Part shown: positions 38,600-48,227 of the stretch, piece after piece
Layout: each line of letters begins with the position of its first letter
How positions within the stretch are numbered: the first letter of the stretch is position 1
Source: Halopseudomonas litoralis
GTDB taxonomy: Bacteria > Pseudomonadota > Gammaproteobacteria > Pseudomonadales > Pseudomonadaceae
NCBI RefSeq assembly: GCF_900105005.1
Contig: NZ_LT629748.1
Coordinates: 3,410,001 to 3,474,000, forward strand
Reading direction: 5' to 3'
DNA length: 64,000 nucleotides
Program-made: the position numbers and the translations under genes
The notes under the pieces: generated by a model
Seen by the model: the letters and a program-made list of their open reading frames with translations, nothing else
The model's database searches: none
Told to the model about the DNA's origin: nothing

Positions 38600-39475
38600 G
38601 TGAACTTGCTCCAACATATTGCCGCCAACCGCCAGATTCTCCGCAAGTCGGAGCTGAAGGTTGCCGACCATGTTCTCACCAACGCCGCTCAGGTGATGCA
38701 CTCTTCCATGGCCGATCTGGCGCGCGAAGTCGGCGTCAGCGAGCCCACCATAGTGCGCTTCTGCCGGGCCATCGGCTGCGGCGGGTTCCAGGACCTGAAA
38801 CTCAAGCTGGCGCAGAGCCTGGCGGCGGGTGCCAGCTTCGGACAGTTCTCGATCAATGAAGAGGATAGCGTCGACGAGCTGTCACACAAGATCTTCGATA
38901 CCACCCTGGCCACGCTGATGGATGTACGCGAACGCCTGGATGCCGATGCCATGGAGCAGGCCATTCTGGCCATGGCCGAAGCCCGTCGGGTGGAGTTCTA
39001 CGGCTTCGGTGCTTCCGGCGCGGTGGCCAGTGATGCACAGCACAAGTTCTTCCGCCTGCAGGTGTCTACTGCGGCCTATTCCGATCCGCACATGCAGGCG
39101 ATGTCCGCGGTGACTCTGGGCCCGTACGATGTGGCCGTGGCCATTTCCCAGACCGGACGTACCAAGGATCTGCTGCATTCCGCCGCCCTGGTGGTGGAAA
39201 CCGGCGCCACGCTGATCAGCCTGTGCCCGAGTAACACGCCCCTGGCCGACCTGGGTCAGATTCACATCCCCATTGATGTCACTGAAGACACCGATATCTA
39301 CACGCCGCTGTCATCGCGTATCGCCCATCTGGTGGTGATTGATGTATTGGCCATGGGCATGGCCATGCGCCGCGGCCCGGAGCTGGTCAATCATCTGAAG
39401 AGCGTAAAGCGGAGCCTGCGCGGATTACGGTTGTCCAACAAAAGCACTCAACGGAACACAGACACACAGGATTGA
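38600..39475 (+). CDS. hexR: RpiR-family regulator HexR
   Basis: Repressor of glucose catabolism genes. 291 residues: N-terminal RpiR helix-turn-helix (about 1-75; MADLAREVGVSEPTIVRFCRAIGCGGFQDLK split by turns) and a SIS sugar-phosphate domain (about 125-255; FYGFGASGAVASDAQHKFFR, AISQTGRTKDLLHSA). The start is a GTG; the only nearby ATG (38589) is out of frame and stops at once, and the ribosome site is weak. Divergent from zwf. The KDPG-sensing role is known for the family. DUF2071 gene follows after 4 bases. Confidence 0.85.
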   Translation: MNLLQHIAANRQILRKSELKVADHVLTNAAQVMHSSMADLAREVGVSEPTIVRFCRAIGCGGFQDLKLKLAQSLAAGASFGQFSINEEDSVDELSHKIFDTTLATLMDVRERLDADAMEQAILAMAEARRVEFYGFGASGAVASDAQHKFFRLQVSTAAYSDPHMQAMSAVTLGPYDVAVAISQTGRTKDLLHSAALVVETGATLISLCPSNTPLADLGQIHIPIDVTEDTDIYTPLSSRIAHLVVIDVLAMGMAMRRGPELVNHLKSVKRSLRGLRLSNKSTQRNTDTQD

Positions 39476-39479
39476 GCCG

Positions 39480-40340
39480 ATGCGCAATGTCACTCGCGGC
39501 CCGGACCCTGCGGAGTATAATGCCGCTCCTGTGGCTTCCCGGCCATGGCAGACGTTGCGCTTCAAGGATCATCTGGTCCCCCGGCCTCCGGTGTCGGGCA
39601 TCAACGCCCGCTGTCGTCTGCAGCATTTCGCTATTGTCAGTTACCTTGTCGACACCGACCAGCTGCGGCGGCTGGTCCCGCCCCGTTTCATGCTCGACAG
39701 CGTCACCATCGATGGCCAGGAACGCGGGCTGGTCTCCGCCGTACCCTTCGTCAATGTCGACTTCACCCTGGCAGCCTATCCCTTTCCTCGCCTGCGGATG
39801 GGCCAGACCGACTATCGCGCATATATAATCGACCGCCTGACCGGAGAGCGTGCCGTCTGGTTCTTTGGGACCACGCTGGATTCCTGGGCGCTGCCACTCC
39901 CCCGCCACCTCTGGCAGCAACCCTGGCACAGTGGCCGGCTGCGCTTCGACTGTCAGCTCGACGCCAGCGGCAGCCGTTATCAACGTTACCATCTACATAC
40001 CGCTTCCGCGGGTGCCAGCGTCGAACTCAGCCTGACCCAGCAAAATGCGCCACCAGCCCGTTACCCGGGCTTTCCCGATGAGGAAACCGCACGGGTCTGT
40101 CTGACCCATCCCCTGGTGGGCTTTTTTCATCGTCGCCGGGACGGGCATCTGGGCGCCTATCGGGTATGGCACGATCAACTGCGGGTCGAGCCAGGCCATC
40201 TGCTGAACGCACGCTTCGAGCTGTTTGCGCGCATGGGTCTGGTATCCATCGCCGAGCAGCAGTATCCACATAGTGTATGGATGCAGCCGATCAATGATTT
40301 CACCGTGTATTTGCCGCCGACCCGCCTCGAGCCCGAGTGA
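39480..40340 (+). CDS. DUF2071 family protein
   Basis: A 286-residue soluble protein of unknown function. LQHFAIVSYLVDTDQLRRLVPPRF and ERGLVSAVPFVNVDF are typical of the DUF2071/YqjF-type family, which adopts an acetoacetate decarboxylase-like fold. It starts 4 bases after the hexR stop, so the two are probably co-transcribed, though no metabolic link is evident. No signal peptide or membrane segment is seen. Assignment is to the family only. Confidence 0.7.
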   Translation: MRNVTRGPDPAEYNAAPVASRPWQTLRFKDHLVPRPPVSGINARCRLQHFAIVSYLVDTDQLRRLVPPRFMLDSVTIDGQERGLVSAVPFVNVDFTLAAYPFPRLRMGQTDYRAYIIDRLTGERAVWFFGTTLDSWALPLPRHLWQQPWHSGRLRFDCQLDASGSRYQRYHLHTASAGASVELSLTQQNAPPARYPGFPDEETARVCLTHPLVGFFHRRRDGHLGAYRVWHDQLRVEPGHLLNARFELFARMGLVSIAEQQYPHSVWMQPINDFTVYLPPTRLEPE

Positions 40341-40378
40341 GGCATAATGGTCGCCTTGTTTTTCATCAGGAACGTCAC

Positions 40379-40657
40379 ATGCCCGTCGCCATGGCCCGCC
40401 ACATTCTGGTCAAGACCGAAGCCGAAGCCGCTCAGCTGAAACAACGCATCACCGCCGGTGAGGCGTTCGATGTGCTGGCCAGGAAATACTCCACCTGCCC
40501 ATCAAAAAAACGCGGCGGTGATCTCGGCGAAGTGCGCCCCGGACAGATGGTTCGGGCGGTTGACCAGATCATCTTCAAGAAACCACTGAAAGTCGTGCAT
40601 GGTCCGGTGAAAACCCAGTTCGGCTGGCATCTGGTCCAGGTTTTCTATCGCGACTGA
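40379..40657 (+). CDS. ppiC: Parvulin-type peptidyl-prolyl isomerase (PpiC)
   Basis: A 92-residue cytosolic single-domain parvulin that isomerises prolyl bonds. The sequence ARHILVKTEAEAAQLKQRI, FDVLARKYSTCPSKKRGGDLG and VKTQFGWHLVQVFYRD are the family signature, including the HILV, SxCPS, GGDLG and GWHL active-site elements. It is the same size as E. coli PpiC. Start at ATG 40379 after AGGAACG. It lies upstream of the nor genes but 120 bases separate them. Confidence 0.9.
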   Translation: MPVAMARHILVKTEAEAAQLKQRITAGEAFDVLARKYSTCPSKKRGGDLGEVRPGQMVRAVDQIIFKKPLKVVHGPVKTQFGWHLVQVFYRD

Positions 40658-40778
40658 GCGGCGAATCACACTTTACTTGCCAACCATGCATCTCTCGCTG
40701 CAAAACCCGTAATACCGACTATCCTTGTAGGGACATTCCAATAATGACCCAGCACGGCAACGCATTTCGGGGGACAGC

Positions 40779-40904
40779 ATGCAATTGAAAGATCTCTACA
40801 AACCCGTCCGCATCGCGAGTTTCGTGGTCCTCGCGCTGATGGTGGTGTCCGCTCTGTATGCCTTCACCATGACAGTCCTTCATTGGACCGGAATCAATGT
40901 CTGA
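40779..40904 (+). CDS. 41-residue single-TM protein upstream of norC
   Basis: A small ORF with GGGGGAC as ribosome site 3-4 bases before the ATG. Its product (MQLKDLYKPVRIAS, then FVVLALMVVSALYAFTMTVL and HWTGINV) has a basic cytoplasmic start and one hydrophobic helix at about residues 15-34. It ends 12 bases before norC and is surely in the same transcript. It might be a small subunit or assembly factor of NO reductase, by analogy to small subunits of haem-copper oxidases; no family recognised. No FNR/Dnr or NorR site was found in the 120 bases upstream. Confidence 0.65.
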   Translation: MQLKDLYKPVRIASFVVLALMVVSALYAFTMTVLHWTGINV

Positions 40905-40916
40905 CGGGGAGCGACC

Positions 40917-41777
40917 ATGAACAACAGGCAAGCCAGGATCTTTGCGTGGGGCTCGACCATTGCCGCCGCGGTGTTATTCCTCGGAATGACACTCGACAGC
41001 CATCGACAGTTTCCCGAGCTGACCAACGCCGACACCATCACCCCGCAGGTCACCCACGGCAAGGATGTATGGCACAAGTACAACTGCATCAACTGCCATA
41101 CCCTGTTCGGCGAAGGGGCCTATTACGCCCCGGATCTGACCAAGATCACCCAGCACCGCGGCGAGGCCTATCTGCAGGCTTACATGCGCGATCCATCGGC
41201 GTTCTACGATGAACAGACCCACCGCCGACTGATGCCGCAGCAGAATCTGAGCGAAGAAGAAATCACTGACCTGATCAAGTTCCTCGACTGGGTCGCCAAT
41301 GTGGATAACCAGGGCTGGCCGCCCCGGCCGATACTGGTAACCGGTGGCTTTACCGCCGTGGCCGGTTCCGGCGGCGCCGGGGATGCCGAAGCGGTGCAGA
41401 GTGGTTCCACCTCGGTTGGAGTGCGCCCGGTGGATGCCAACGATGATATCCGGGCACTGGGCGAGCATGTGTTCCGCACCGCCGTACCAGGTTGTATAGC
41501 CTGCCATTCATTGGCCCAGGGTGCTGATGGTGCCGGTCCCAGTCTGGCCGGCGTCGCTACCCGCGCGGAACTGCTGGTGGGCACATCCGATTACAGCGGT
41601 CAGGCCAGCGATGTTGAAGGCTATCTAAGGGAGTCCATTCGCGAACCCAGTGCGCATCTGAGTACCGGCGGCATGTATTCGGCCAATGGCGTGTCCTTCA
41701 TGCCCAATACCTATGGCGAGAGCCTGAGTGAAGAACAGATCGAGCAACTGGTCGCGTTTCTTGCCACGCTCAAGTGA
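40917..41777 (+). CDS. norC: Nitric oxide reductase cytochrome c subunit, diheme variant
   Basis: Electron-entry subunit of cNOR. The first ~146 residues are classical NorC: an N-terminal membrane anchor (about 10-28), haem site CINCH at 57-61 (CHTLFGEGAYYAPDLTKI) and a Met ligand in RRLMPQQ. Usual NorC ends there; this protein goes on through a Gly/Ala/Ser linker (about 150-180) into a second cytochrome c domain with CIACH at 193-197 and a Met in VSFMPNTYG. The total of 286 residues is about double the normal. GGGGAG precedes the ATG. norB follows after 57 bases. Confidence 0.9.
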   Translation: MNNRQARIFAWGSTIAAAVLFLGMTLDSHRQFPELTNADTITPQVTHGKDVWHKYNCINCHTLFGEGAYYAPDLTKITQHRGEAYLQAYMRDPSAFYDEQTHRRLMPQQNLSEEEITDLIKFLDWVANVDNQGWPPRPILVTGGFTAVAGSGGAGDAEAVQSGSTSVGVRPVDANDDIRALGEHVFRTAVPGCIACHSLAQGADGAGPSLAGVATRAELLVGTSDYSGQASDVEGYLRESIREPSAHLSTGGMYSANGVSFMPNTYGESLSEEQIEQLVAFLATLK

Positions 41778-41834
41778 CCCCTGCGACTGCCGCGCCCAAC
41801 GGGCGCGACAATATGGATAAGACGGAGAACAACA

Positions 41835-43205
41835 ATGCGCTACAAGTCACAGTCAGTCGCCTATTGGTACTTTGCCGTGGCCATGGTGCTGTTCGGTCTG
41901 CAGCTGGTATTCGGTCTGCTGTCGGCCACCAAATACCTCGGCCCCGACCCACTGCTGTACATCCTGCCCTTTGATGTCACCAAGGTCATCCATACCAACC
42001 TGCTGATCGTCTGGGTGTTGACCGGTTTCATGGGGGCGACCTACTGGTTGATCCCCGATGAATCACGTACCGAGCTGCACAGTGTCAAACTGGCTTATAT
42101 CCAGCTGATCCTGTGGACGCTGATGGGCGTGACCGCGATCATCGGTTATCTGTTCCGCTACGGCACCGGCAACAAGCTGCTGGAGCAACCGCTGCCGCAC
42201 AAGATCGTCATCGTCATCTGCATGCTGATCTTTCTCTACAACATCGGCATGACGATCAAGAAGTCCGGCCGCTTCACCACCACCGAAGGGGTGCTGGTGC
42301 TCGGCCTGGTCAGCTCGGCAGTGCTGTTCCTGCCGGCGCTGCTGCATTACGAGAACTACACCGTCTCGATCTTCTACCGCTGGTGGACCATTCACCTATG
42401 GGTGGAAGGCGTGTGGATGATGATCATGGGTGCCTTCCTCGCCTACCTGCTGATTCGCCTGTCCGGCGCCGACCGCGAGGTGATGGAAAAGTGGCTGTAC
42501 GTGATTGTCGGTCTGGTGTTCCTGGCCGGGATTCTCGGCACCGCTCACCATTATTACTGGGTAGGGGTGCCCTATTACTGGCTGCCGATCGGTGGTTTCT
42601 TCAGCGCCCTGGAGCCGCTGGCGATCGTCGGCATGGCCATGTATGCCTATGGCGCCATGCGCCGCGCGGGACTGTCGCATCCCAACGTACTGGCTCTGCA
42701 CTGGACCCTGGGCAGCACCATCTTCACCCTGTTCGGTGCTGGCCTGCTGGGTCTGGCACATACCTGGCCGAGCATCAACAAGTGGACTCACGGCACTCTG
42801 ATCACCGCCATGCATGGTCATGCGGCCTTCTATGGCGCCTACGCAATGATCACCCTGGCGATGATCAGCTATGCCCTGCCCTCGCTTACCCACGGTCGCC
42901 CGGAAAAAGGCAGCAGCATAGGTTACTGGGCCTTCTGGCTGCAGTTGGGCGGCATGTTCGGCATGACCCTCTCCTTCGCCACGGCGGGGATCGGCCAGGT
43001 ATATCTGGAGCGGATCATGGGCATGGGCTATCTGGATGCACAGCTGAAGATCCAGATCCACTTCGTCATGCTGATCGTCTGTGGCAGTATCTTCGCCACC
43101 GGGGTCGGATTGTTCATCTTCGATTTCTTCCGCTACCGACCGCGCTTCGAGGTCACCGAGCCGGATGTAGCCGATAACGAGATCGCCGTTGGTCGAGTAG
43201 TCTGA
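41835..43205 (+). CDS. norB: Nitric oxide reductase catalytic subunit NorB
   Basis: Reduces two NO to N2O at a haem b3/FeB centre in the inner membrane. 456 residues and twelve membrane helices. The metal ligands and key Glu are present: HLWVEGVWMM (FeB His and catalytic Glu), HHYYWVG (two FeB His) and HGHAAFYGAY (haem b and b3 His). The first helix region HTNLLIVWVLTGFMG holds the other haem b His. GGAG precedes the ATG. It is coupled to norQ and norD downstream. Confidence 0.95.
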   Translation: MRYKSQSVAYWYFAVAMVLFGLQLVFGLLSATKYLGPDPLLYILPFDVTKVIHTNLLIVWVLTGFMGATYWLIPDESRTELHSVKLAYIQLILWTLMGVTAIIGYLFRYGTGNKLLEQPLPHKIVIVICMLIFLYNIGMTIKKSGRFTTTEGVLVLGLVSSAVLFLPALLHYENYTVSIFYRWWTIHLWVEGVWMMIMGAFLAYLLIRLSGADREVMEKWLYVIVGLVFLAGILGTAHHYYWVGVPYYWLPIGGFFSALEPLAIVGMAMYAYGAMRRAGLSHPNVLALHWTLGSTIFTLFGAGLLGLAHTWPSINKWTHGTLITAMHGHAAFYGAYAMITLAMISYALPSLTHGRPEKGSSIGYWAFWLQLGGMFGMTLSFATAGIGQVYLERIMGMGYLDAQLKIQIHFVMLIVCGSIFATGVGLFIFDFFRYRPRFEVTEPDVADNEIAVGRVV

Positions 43206-43206
43206 G

Positions 43207-44025
43207 GTGGGGATACAAGAATCCGTGTCGGACCTGACCCCGAACACTGGCGAGGCGCCCTGGTATCACCCGACCGGTAACGAGATGGCACTGTTCGAAC
43301 AGTGCCACGCCCGTGGCCTGGCGGTGATGCTCAAGGGGCCAACCGGGTGTGGCAAGACCCGCTTTGTCGAGCACATGGCCTGGAAGCTGGGCCGCCCGCT
43401 GATCACCATTCCCTGCCATGACGACCTGGCGGCCAGCGATCTGATCGGTCGCTTTCTAATCCAGCACAACGGCACCGTCTGGCAGGATGGCCCGCTCACC
43501 CGCGCCGTGCGCGAAGGCGCCATCTGCTATCTTGACGAAGTGGTCGAAGCCCGTCAGGACACCGTGGTGGTACTACATGCGCTGACCGACCACCGCCGCA
43601 TTCTGCCGATCGACAAGACCGGTGAAACCCTGCAGGCCGCCCCCGGTTTTCAATTGGTGGTGTCCTACAACCCCGGCTATCAGCGCATGCTCAAGGACCT
43701 GAAACCCAGTACCCGGCAGCGCTTTGTCGCGATGGACCTGGACTTCCCCACGCCGGAACTGGAAGCGCGGATCGTGCAACATGAAGGCGGTGTCGATTCA
43801 GCCACCGCCAATGGTCTGGTGGCGCTGGCCGGGCGCATCCGGCAGTTGCGCGACCGGGGACTGGCCGAGGTGCCCAGCACCCGATTACTGATCGCCGCCG
43901 CAGCGCTGGTCATGTCCGGCATTCCGCTTCGGGACGCCTGCTATGCGGCCATTGTTTCTCCGCTGTCCGATGAGTCCTCGATGGTCGGGGCGCTGCGCGA
44001 TCTGGTCGACGCCACCTTTGTCTGA
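43207..44025 (+). CDS. norQ: MoxR-type AAA+ ATPase NorQ
   Basis: Chaperone ATPase of 272 residues that with NorD activates NorCB, probably by inserting FeB. Walker A is GPTGCGKT (about 44-51), Walker B ICYLDEV, sensor 1 VVSYNPGYQ, and Arg finger region STRQRFVAMDLDF. The start is uncertain: a GTG at 43207 immediately after norB or a GTG at 43225; neither has a clear Shine-Dalgarno sequence and I keep the longer form. It precedes norD by 11 bases. Confidence 0.9.
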   Translation: MGIQESVSDLTPNTGEAPWYHPTGNEMALFEQCHARGLAVMLKGPTGCGKTRFVEHMAWKLGRPLITIPCHDDLAASDLIGRFLIQHNGTVWQDGPLTRAVREGAICYLDEVVEARQDTVVVLHALTDHRRILPIDKTGETLQAAPGFQLVVSYNPGYQRMLKDLKPSTRQRFVAMDLDFPTPELEARIVQHEGGVDSATANGLVALAGRIRQLRDRGLAEVPSTRLLIAAAALVMSGIPLRDACYAAIVSPLSDESSMVGALRDLVDATFV

Positions 44026-44036
44026 GGTAGCAGTTC

Positions 44037-46085
44037 GTGGCTGAAGCTGAAGAACTGGTCAGCGATGCGGCGCGCCATGCCACCATCTTTGCACGCAAGA
44101 TGTGGCTGCGTTACCGCCCACCACCGGCCGCCCCACCGACCGCCGTGCTGATGGATAACGCACCGCGTCTCGATCTGCTGATCACTGCATTGACCGGTAA
44201 CAGCCTGCCGATCCGTATCGCCCAGCTGCCGGCGCGGCCGACCCTGTTGTCGCGTCTATATCGGCGCAACCAATTTCCCTGGCTGAAGCAGCCGATACCC
44301 GCCACCAATGGCCACCGGCTGTGGCTGCCCGCCGATTCCGGCATCGAGAACATCACTCTGGGCAATGAGCTGTATCGGGTCATGGCGTTGCAACAGGCGA
44401 TACGGGCTCAACGCGGCAGTGCCGATCCGCTCGATCCGGGCTGGCCAGCGCTGCAGGCCGATGCCTACCTGTTACTGGAAGCCTGGGCGGCCGATGCTGA
44501 GCTCACCCTGCGGCTGCCCGGTATGGCTGCCGCCGTCACCCGATTGCGCCAGCACGCGCTGCGGGCGCGACCACCGCTGAGCGCATTTTCCGGTCCGCGC
44601 CAGCCCCTCGAAATACTGTTGCGAAAACTGCTACAGATCCCCGGCGGCATGCCATGCGATGACTTGCCGCTCAGCCCGACACCGCAGGATTCCGTGCCAC
44701 TGGCTATGTCGTTACTGAGCCGCCTCGGCCTGTCGTCCGAGGACAGATCCGCTGGTAACGCGCCCCTGCTCAAGAACTGGTGGACGGGCGAATTGCGCCA
44801 GCCGAGTCCCAGCGAGCGCAACGAATCCGCCAGCGGCGCGCTGAGCGAGCCGGAAACGGTCAGCGAGCCCTCTGATGCGCCTGTTCGCAGCTCCCATCTG
44901 CTGCGCCGCCCAGAGGTACGTGAGGCCAAGGAGGACGAGGACGACAACAGCGATGCCGGCATTTTCATGGTGCAGGCTGACGAGCCGCATCAGCATGCCG
45001 AAGATCCCTTCGGTCTCAACCGGCCTGTGGATAAGGATGAGGACATCAGCGCCGATGAATATGGCGACATGTTATCGGAGCTGTCCGAGGCCCGGCTGGT
45101 ATCTACCCCGGGCCGTTCGAAGGAGGTCCTGATTTCCGATGACCCTCCGGATACCAACACCGCGATGCAGCTGAAAACCGCTATCCGCGAACAGCAGGGC
45201 CTGCGTTACCCGGAATGGGATTACCGCATCCAAGCTTATCGTCAGCCTGGCACCACGCTGCATGTGCTGCCCAATCTGCCCGGCTCGCAGCAATGGGTCG
45301 ACGCTACCCTCGATGAACACCGCAGCCTGCTGAACCAGATCCGCCGCCGCTTCGAAATGCTCAGCGCCCAGCGCGTCACCCGGCGCAAGCAGCTGGATGG
45401 CGATGACATCGACCTGCAGGCCTATATCGACAGCTACGCCGATTTCCGCGCCGGCGGCAGTCTGTCCGATGCCCTGTACCAGACCCGCCGCACCGCCGAA
45501 CGCAACCTGGCCGTCACCCTGCTGATCGACATCAGCGGCTCCACCGACAGCTGGGTATCAACCAACCGGCGGATCATCGACGTGGAACGCGAAGCCCTGC
45601 TGCTGGTCAGCGTCGCGCTGGATGGCATGGGTGAGCCCTGGTCGATCCAGGCCTTTTCCGGCGAAGGGCCGGACGCGGTCATCGTCCGTCAGATCAAGTC
45701 CTTCGACGAAAACTTCAGCAACGAGGTAGCATTGCGTATCAGCTCGCTGGAACCGGAACACTACACCCGCGCCGGCGCCGCCATACGCCACGCCAGCCGC
45801 GACCTGCTGCAACAACCGGCCAGCCACCGCCTGTTGCTGGTGCTGTCCGACGGCAAGCCCAACGACAAGGATCTCTATGAAGGCCAGTACGGTGTCGAGG
45901 ACATGCGCCAGGCCGTCACCGAAGCCTCCCTGCAAGGCATCTCGGCCTTCTGCCTGACCATCGACCGCCAAGCCCCGGCCTACCTGCCGCGCATCTTTGG
46001 TGCGCAACATTATGGACTGCTGCCGCGCCCGGAGCTGTTGCCAACGGTATTGCTGGATTGGATGAAGCGGTTGGTGGCGCACTGA
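44037..46085 (+). CDS. norD: VWA-domain NO reductase activation protein NorD
   Basis: A 682-residue partner of NorQ. The C-terminal VWA domain (about 480-680) starts with the MIDAS motif DISGSTDS (LLIDISGSTDSW), followed by the RAGAAIRHASRDLL and LVLSDGKPNDKD elements. The central region is a low-complexity acidic linker (EAKEDEDDNSDAG). The start is a GTG at 44037 with GAGG ten bases upstream. Last gene of the nor operon; no norE/norF or regulator gene is present. Confidence 0.9.
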   Translation: MAEAEELVSDAARHATIFARKMWLRYRPPPAAPPTAVLMDNAPRLDLLITALTGNSLPIRIAQLPARPTLLSRLYRRNQFPWLKQPIPATNGHRLWLPADSGIENITLGNELYRVMALQQAIRAQRGSADPLDPGWPALQADAYLLLEAWAADAELTLRLPGMAAAVTRLRQHALRARPPLSAFSGPRQPLEILLRKLLQIPGGMPCDDLPLSPTPQDSVPLAMSLLSRLGLSSEDRSAGNAPLLKNWWTGELRQPSPSERNESASGALSEPETVSEPSDAPVRSSHLLRRPEVREAKEDEDDNSDAGIFMVQADEPHQHAEDPFGLNRPVDKDEDISADEYGDMLSELSEARLVSTPGRSKEVLISDDPPDTNTAMQLKTAIREQQGLRYPEWDYRIQAYRQPGTTLHVLPNLPGSQQWVDATLDEHRSLLNQIRRRFEMLSAQRVTRRKQLDGDDIDLQAYIDSYADFRAGGSLSDALYQTRRTAERNLAVTLLIDISGSTDSWVSTNRRIIDVEREALLLVSVALDGMGEPWSIQAFSGEGPDAVIVRQIKSFDENFSNEVALRISSLEPEHYTRAGAAIRHASRDLLQQPASHRLLLVLSDGKPNDKDLYEGQYGVEDMRQAVTEASLQGISAFCLTIDRQAPAYLPRIFGAQHYGLLPRPELLPTVLLDWMKRLVAH

Positions 46086-46167
46086 GCGGGACTTTGGGAA
46101 AGCGAACTGCCGGGCCACGGACGCTGGATCGGTAGGGTCGGTCTTTGTGTGCGGGAAACCCTGCCCA

Positions 46168-46656
46168 CTAGGCCTTGGTTAAACCCAGCCGCTCATGCCA
46201 CTCCGTCAGCGACTCCTGTGGATAACCATCAAACTGTTGATCCGCCGATGCTGCGTCCACTTCCACCCAGCCGGCCTTCGAACCCAACATCATATGGGTA
46301 TGTTCCGGCGGTACCGGCAACTCGGTATCAATGGCCGAGGCGAAGGGATGAATCAGCTCCGGCCATTCCGGACTGAATAGCCATAACCCGCTGCCGCACT
46401 CTCGACAGAAATGCCGTTCGCCGCTGCTGGTCTGGATGCTGCCATCGGGCTGTTCGATCCGCGCACGGTAGATCGAAATCGATTCACGTCCACTGACCTG
46501 AAGGCTGCGGGCATCGCCGCCCAGGTTGATGGCATAGCCGCCACCCCCCTGGGTCTTACGACAGATCGAACAGTAGCAACGCTGGTACGGAGAGGGTTGG
46601 GCGCTGTCCAGACTGAAGCGGACAGCGCCGCAATGGCAGGAACCTTCAAGATACAT
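46168..46656 (-). CDS. GFA family (CENP-V/formaldehyde-activating-like) zinc protein
   Basis: A 162-residue protein of the GFA fold. The zinc ligands are seen in CHCGAV near residue 7, CYCSICRK near 27 and CRECGSGLW near 84. Members named glutathione-dependent formaldehyde-activating enzyme rarely have that activity proven, so I leave function open. Convergent with norD, with 82 bases between. Followed upstream on the same strand by sodC. Confidence 0.85.
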   Translation of the reverse strand: MYLEGSCHCGAVRFSLDSAQPSPYQRCYCSICRKTQGGGGYAINLGGDARSLQVSGRESISIYRARIEQPDGSIQTSSGERHFCRECGSGLWLFSPEWPELIHPFASAIDTELPVPPEHTHMMLGSKAGWVEVDAASADQQFDGYPQESLTEWHERLGLTKA

Positions 46657-46684
46657 GGCTCTTCCTCCCCTCGTCAGGCGGCTA

Positions 46685-47206
46685 TCAGATCACCCCGCAG
46701 CCCATCCGCGCTCCACCACCGCCCAGCGGTTCGGGTGAATCGGCATGGTTATCACCACCGGCATGGATCATCAGCGCGCGGCCCTCGATCTCATCGAGTT
46801 TCTTGATACGCGGCGCCAATACCGGATAGTCCGCGCTGCCATCGCTGTTTACGTATAGCGCGGGCAGGTCGCCCAGATGACCTTCGCCGTACGGCCCGTG
46901 GTGCTCGCCGGTTTTCTGTGGGTCGAAGTGCCCACCAGCTGCCTGCGCAGCAGTCGGCTTGCCATCCTTCTCCGCTGCCTCGCAACTGCCGTTCTCATGC
47001 ACATGGAAGCCATGTACGCCGGCTTCAAGAGATTTCAAATCGGGGGTGAAAAGCAGACCGTGATCGGTTTCGCTGATCTCGATGGTGCCGATGGACTCCT
47101 GCTTGCCATCAGCGTTGACCTTATTGATGGTCACTTCCTGCGAAGCAGCATAAGCGGTACCCGCCATCAGCGCGGCGGCAACTATCAACCATTTCTGCGA
47201 TTTCAT
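46685..47206 (-). CDS. sodC: Periplasmic Cu/Zn superoxide dismutase SodC
   Basis: Removes superoxide in the periplasm. 173 residues with a Sec signal ([16 protein letters not shown]), copper His in [11 protein letters not shown], bridging and zinc ligands in [21 protein letters not shown] broken by turns, and the C-terminal [22 protein letters not shown]. All metal ligands are present. The ATG at 47206 is preceded by CAGGAGAC at the right distance. Possibly in the same unit as the GFA gene, 28 bases downstream. Confidence 0.95.
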   Translation of the reverse strand: MKSQKWLIVAAALMAGTAYAASQEVTINKVNADGKQESIGTIEISETDHGLLFTPDLKSLEAGVHGFHVHENGSCEAAEKDGKPTAAQAAGGHFDPQKTGEHHGPYGEGHLGDLPALYVNSDGSADYPVLAPRIKKLDEIEGRALMIHAGGDNHADSPEPLGGGGARMGCGVI

Positions 47207-47300
47207 ACCTGTCTCCTGGATAAGATGATCCTTTGCATGGGACAAAGCAGTATCAAGGTCGTTCAGGATTTCACCCGACAATAAGGAATAGCACTGGCGC

Positions 47301-48227
47301 TCAATGCGCAGCCCGTCTGTTGAATACTTTTGTGCCCAGCGTGATCACGGCAAAAATCAGCGCGCCGGCCAGAATACCTACCCCGGCCGACATCAGTGTC
47401 GGCAACAGACCGCCCAGCACCGAACCGATCCAGGGCAGATCCACGGTGTGTTCAGCGGTATCCTCGATCCAGTGACTCACGGCATGAAAGCCATGGGTAA
47501 GAATACCGCCGCCGACCATGAACATGGCGGCAGTACCGATGATCGACAAGGCTTTCATCAACCAGGGCGCCAGCCACAGCAAGCCGTGGCCGATCTTGTC
47601 CAGCATCGGGTTGTCGCGCTCGGTCAAAGCTAACCCCAGGTCATCCAGCTTGACTATACCGGCGACCAGGCCGTAAACGCCGACGGTCACCACCACAGCG
47701 ATGATGCTCAGTACCGCTACCTGAGTGAAGAAGGATACCGCTGCGACAGTACCGAGGGTGATGGCGATGATCTCGGCCGAGAGAATGAAGTCGGTACGCA
47801 CGGCGCCGCTGATCTTTTCCTTTTCATAGGCAACCATATCCCGGGAGGGGTCGGCCAGCGCTTCGAGCTTCTGCGCGCGTCGCTCGCTGTCATCATGCAG
47901 AAACCGGTGCGCCAGCTTCTCGAATCCCTCGTAACAGAGAAAGGCGCCACCCAGCATCAACAAAGGGGTAATCAGCCAGGGAATGAAAGCGCTGATCAAC
48001 AGCGCTCCCGGCACCAGAATGAACTTGTTGCGGAACGAGCCTTTCATCACCGCCCAGACCACCGGCAATTCCCGATCCGCTTTGACTCCGGTGACCTGCT
48101 GCGCGTTGAGCGCCAGGTCATCACCCAGCACGCCAGCCGTTTTCTTGGCCGCCACCTTGCTCATGACCGAGACGTCGTCAAGCAGGGTAGCAATATCATC
48201 AAGCAGGGCGAGTAGACTGGAAGCCAA
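47301..48227 (-). CDS. DUF808 family inner-membrane protein (YedI type)
   Basis: A 308-residue polytopic membrane protein of unknown function. I choose TTG at 48227: this gives [18 protein letters not shown], the usual N-terminus of YedI proteins, and GAGGTG lies six bases upstream. A longer frame to an ATG at 48296 has no ribosome site and would add 23 residues not typical of the family. Conserved text: [33 protein letters not shown], and a C-terminal glycine-rich helix pair. Confidence 0.85.
   Translation of the reverse strand: MASSLLALLDDIATLLDDVSVMSKVAAKKTAGVLGDDLALNAQQVTGVKADRELPVVWAVMKGSFRNKFILVPGALLISAFIPWLITPLLMLGGAFLCYEGFEKLAHRFLHDDSERRAQKLEALADPSRDMVAYEKEKISGAVRTDFILSAEIIAITLGTVAAVSFFTQVAVLSIIAVVVTVGVYGLVAGIVKLDDLGLALTERDNPMLDKIGHGLLWLAPWLMKALSIIGTAAMFMVGGGILTHGFHAVSHWIEDTAEHTVDLPWIGSVLGGLLPTLMSAGVGILAGALIFAVITLGTKVFNRRAAH

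Noticed and set aside
40658..40778. Search for FNR/Dnr, NsrR, NorR or sigma54 sites before the nor genes
   Set aside because: No TTGAT-N4-ATCAA, no GG-N10-GC at a suitable place, no clear NorR or NsrR box; regulation left open.
42113..43177. 354-codon plus-strand frame inside norB
   Set aside because: Out-of-frame Arg/His/Gly-rich translation of norB.
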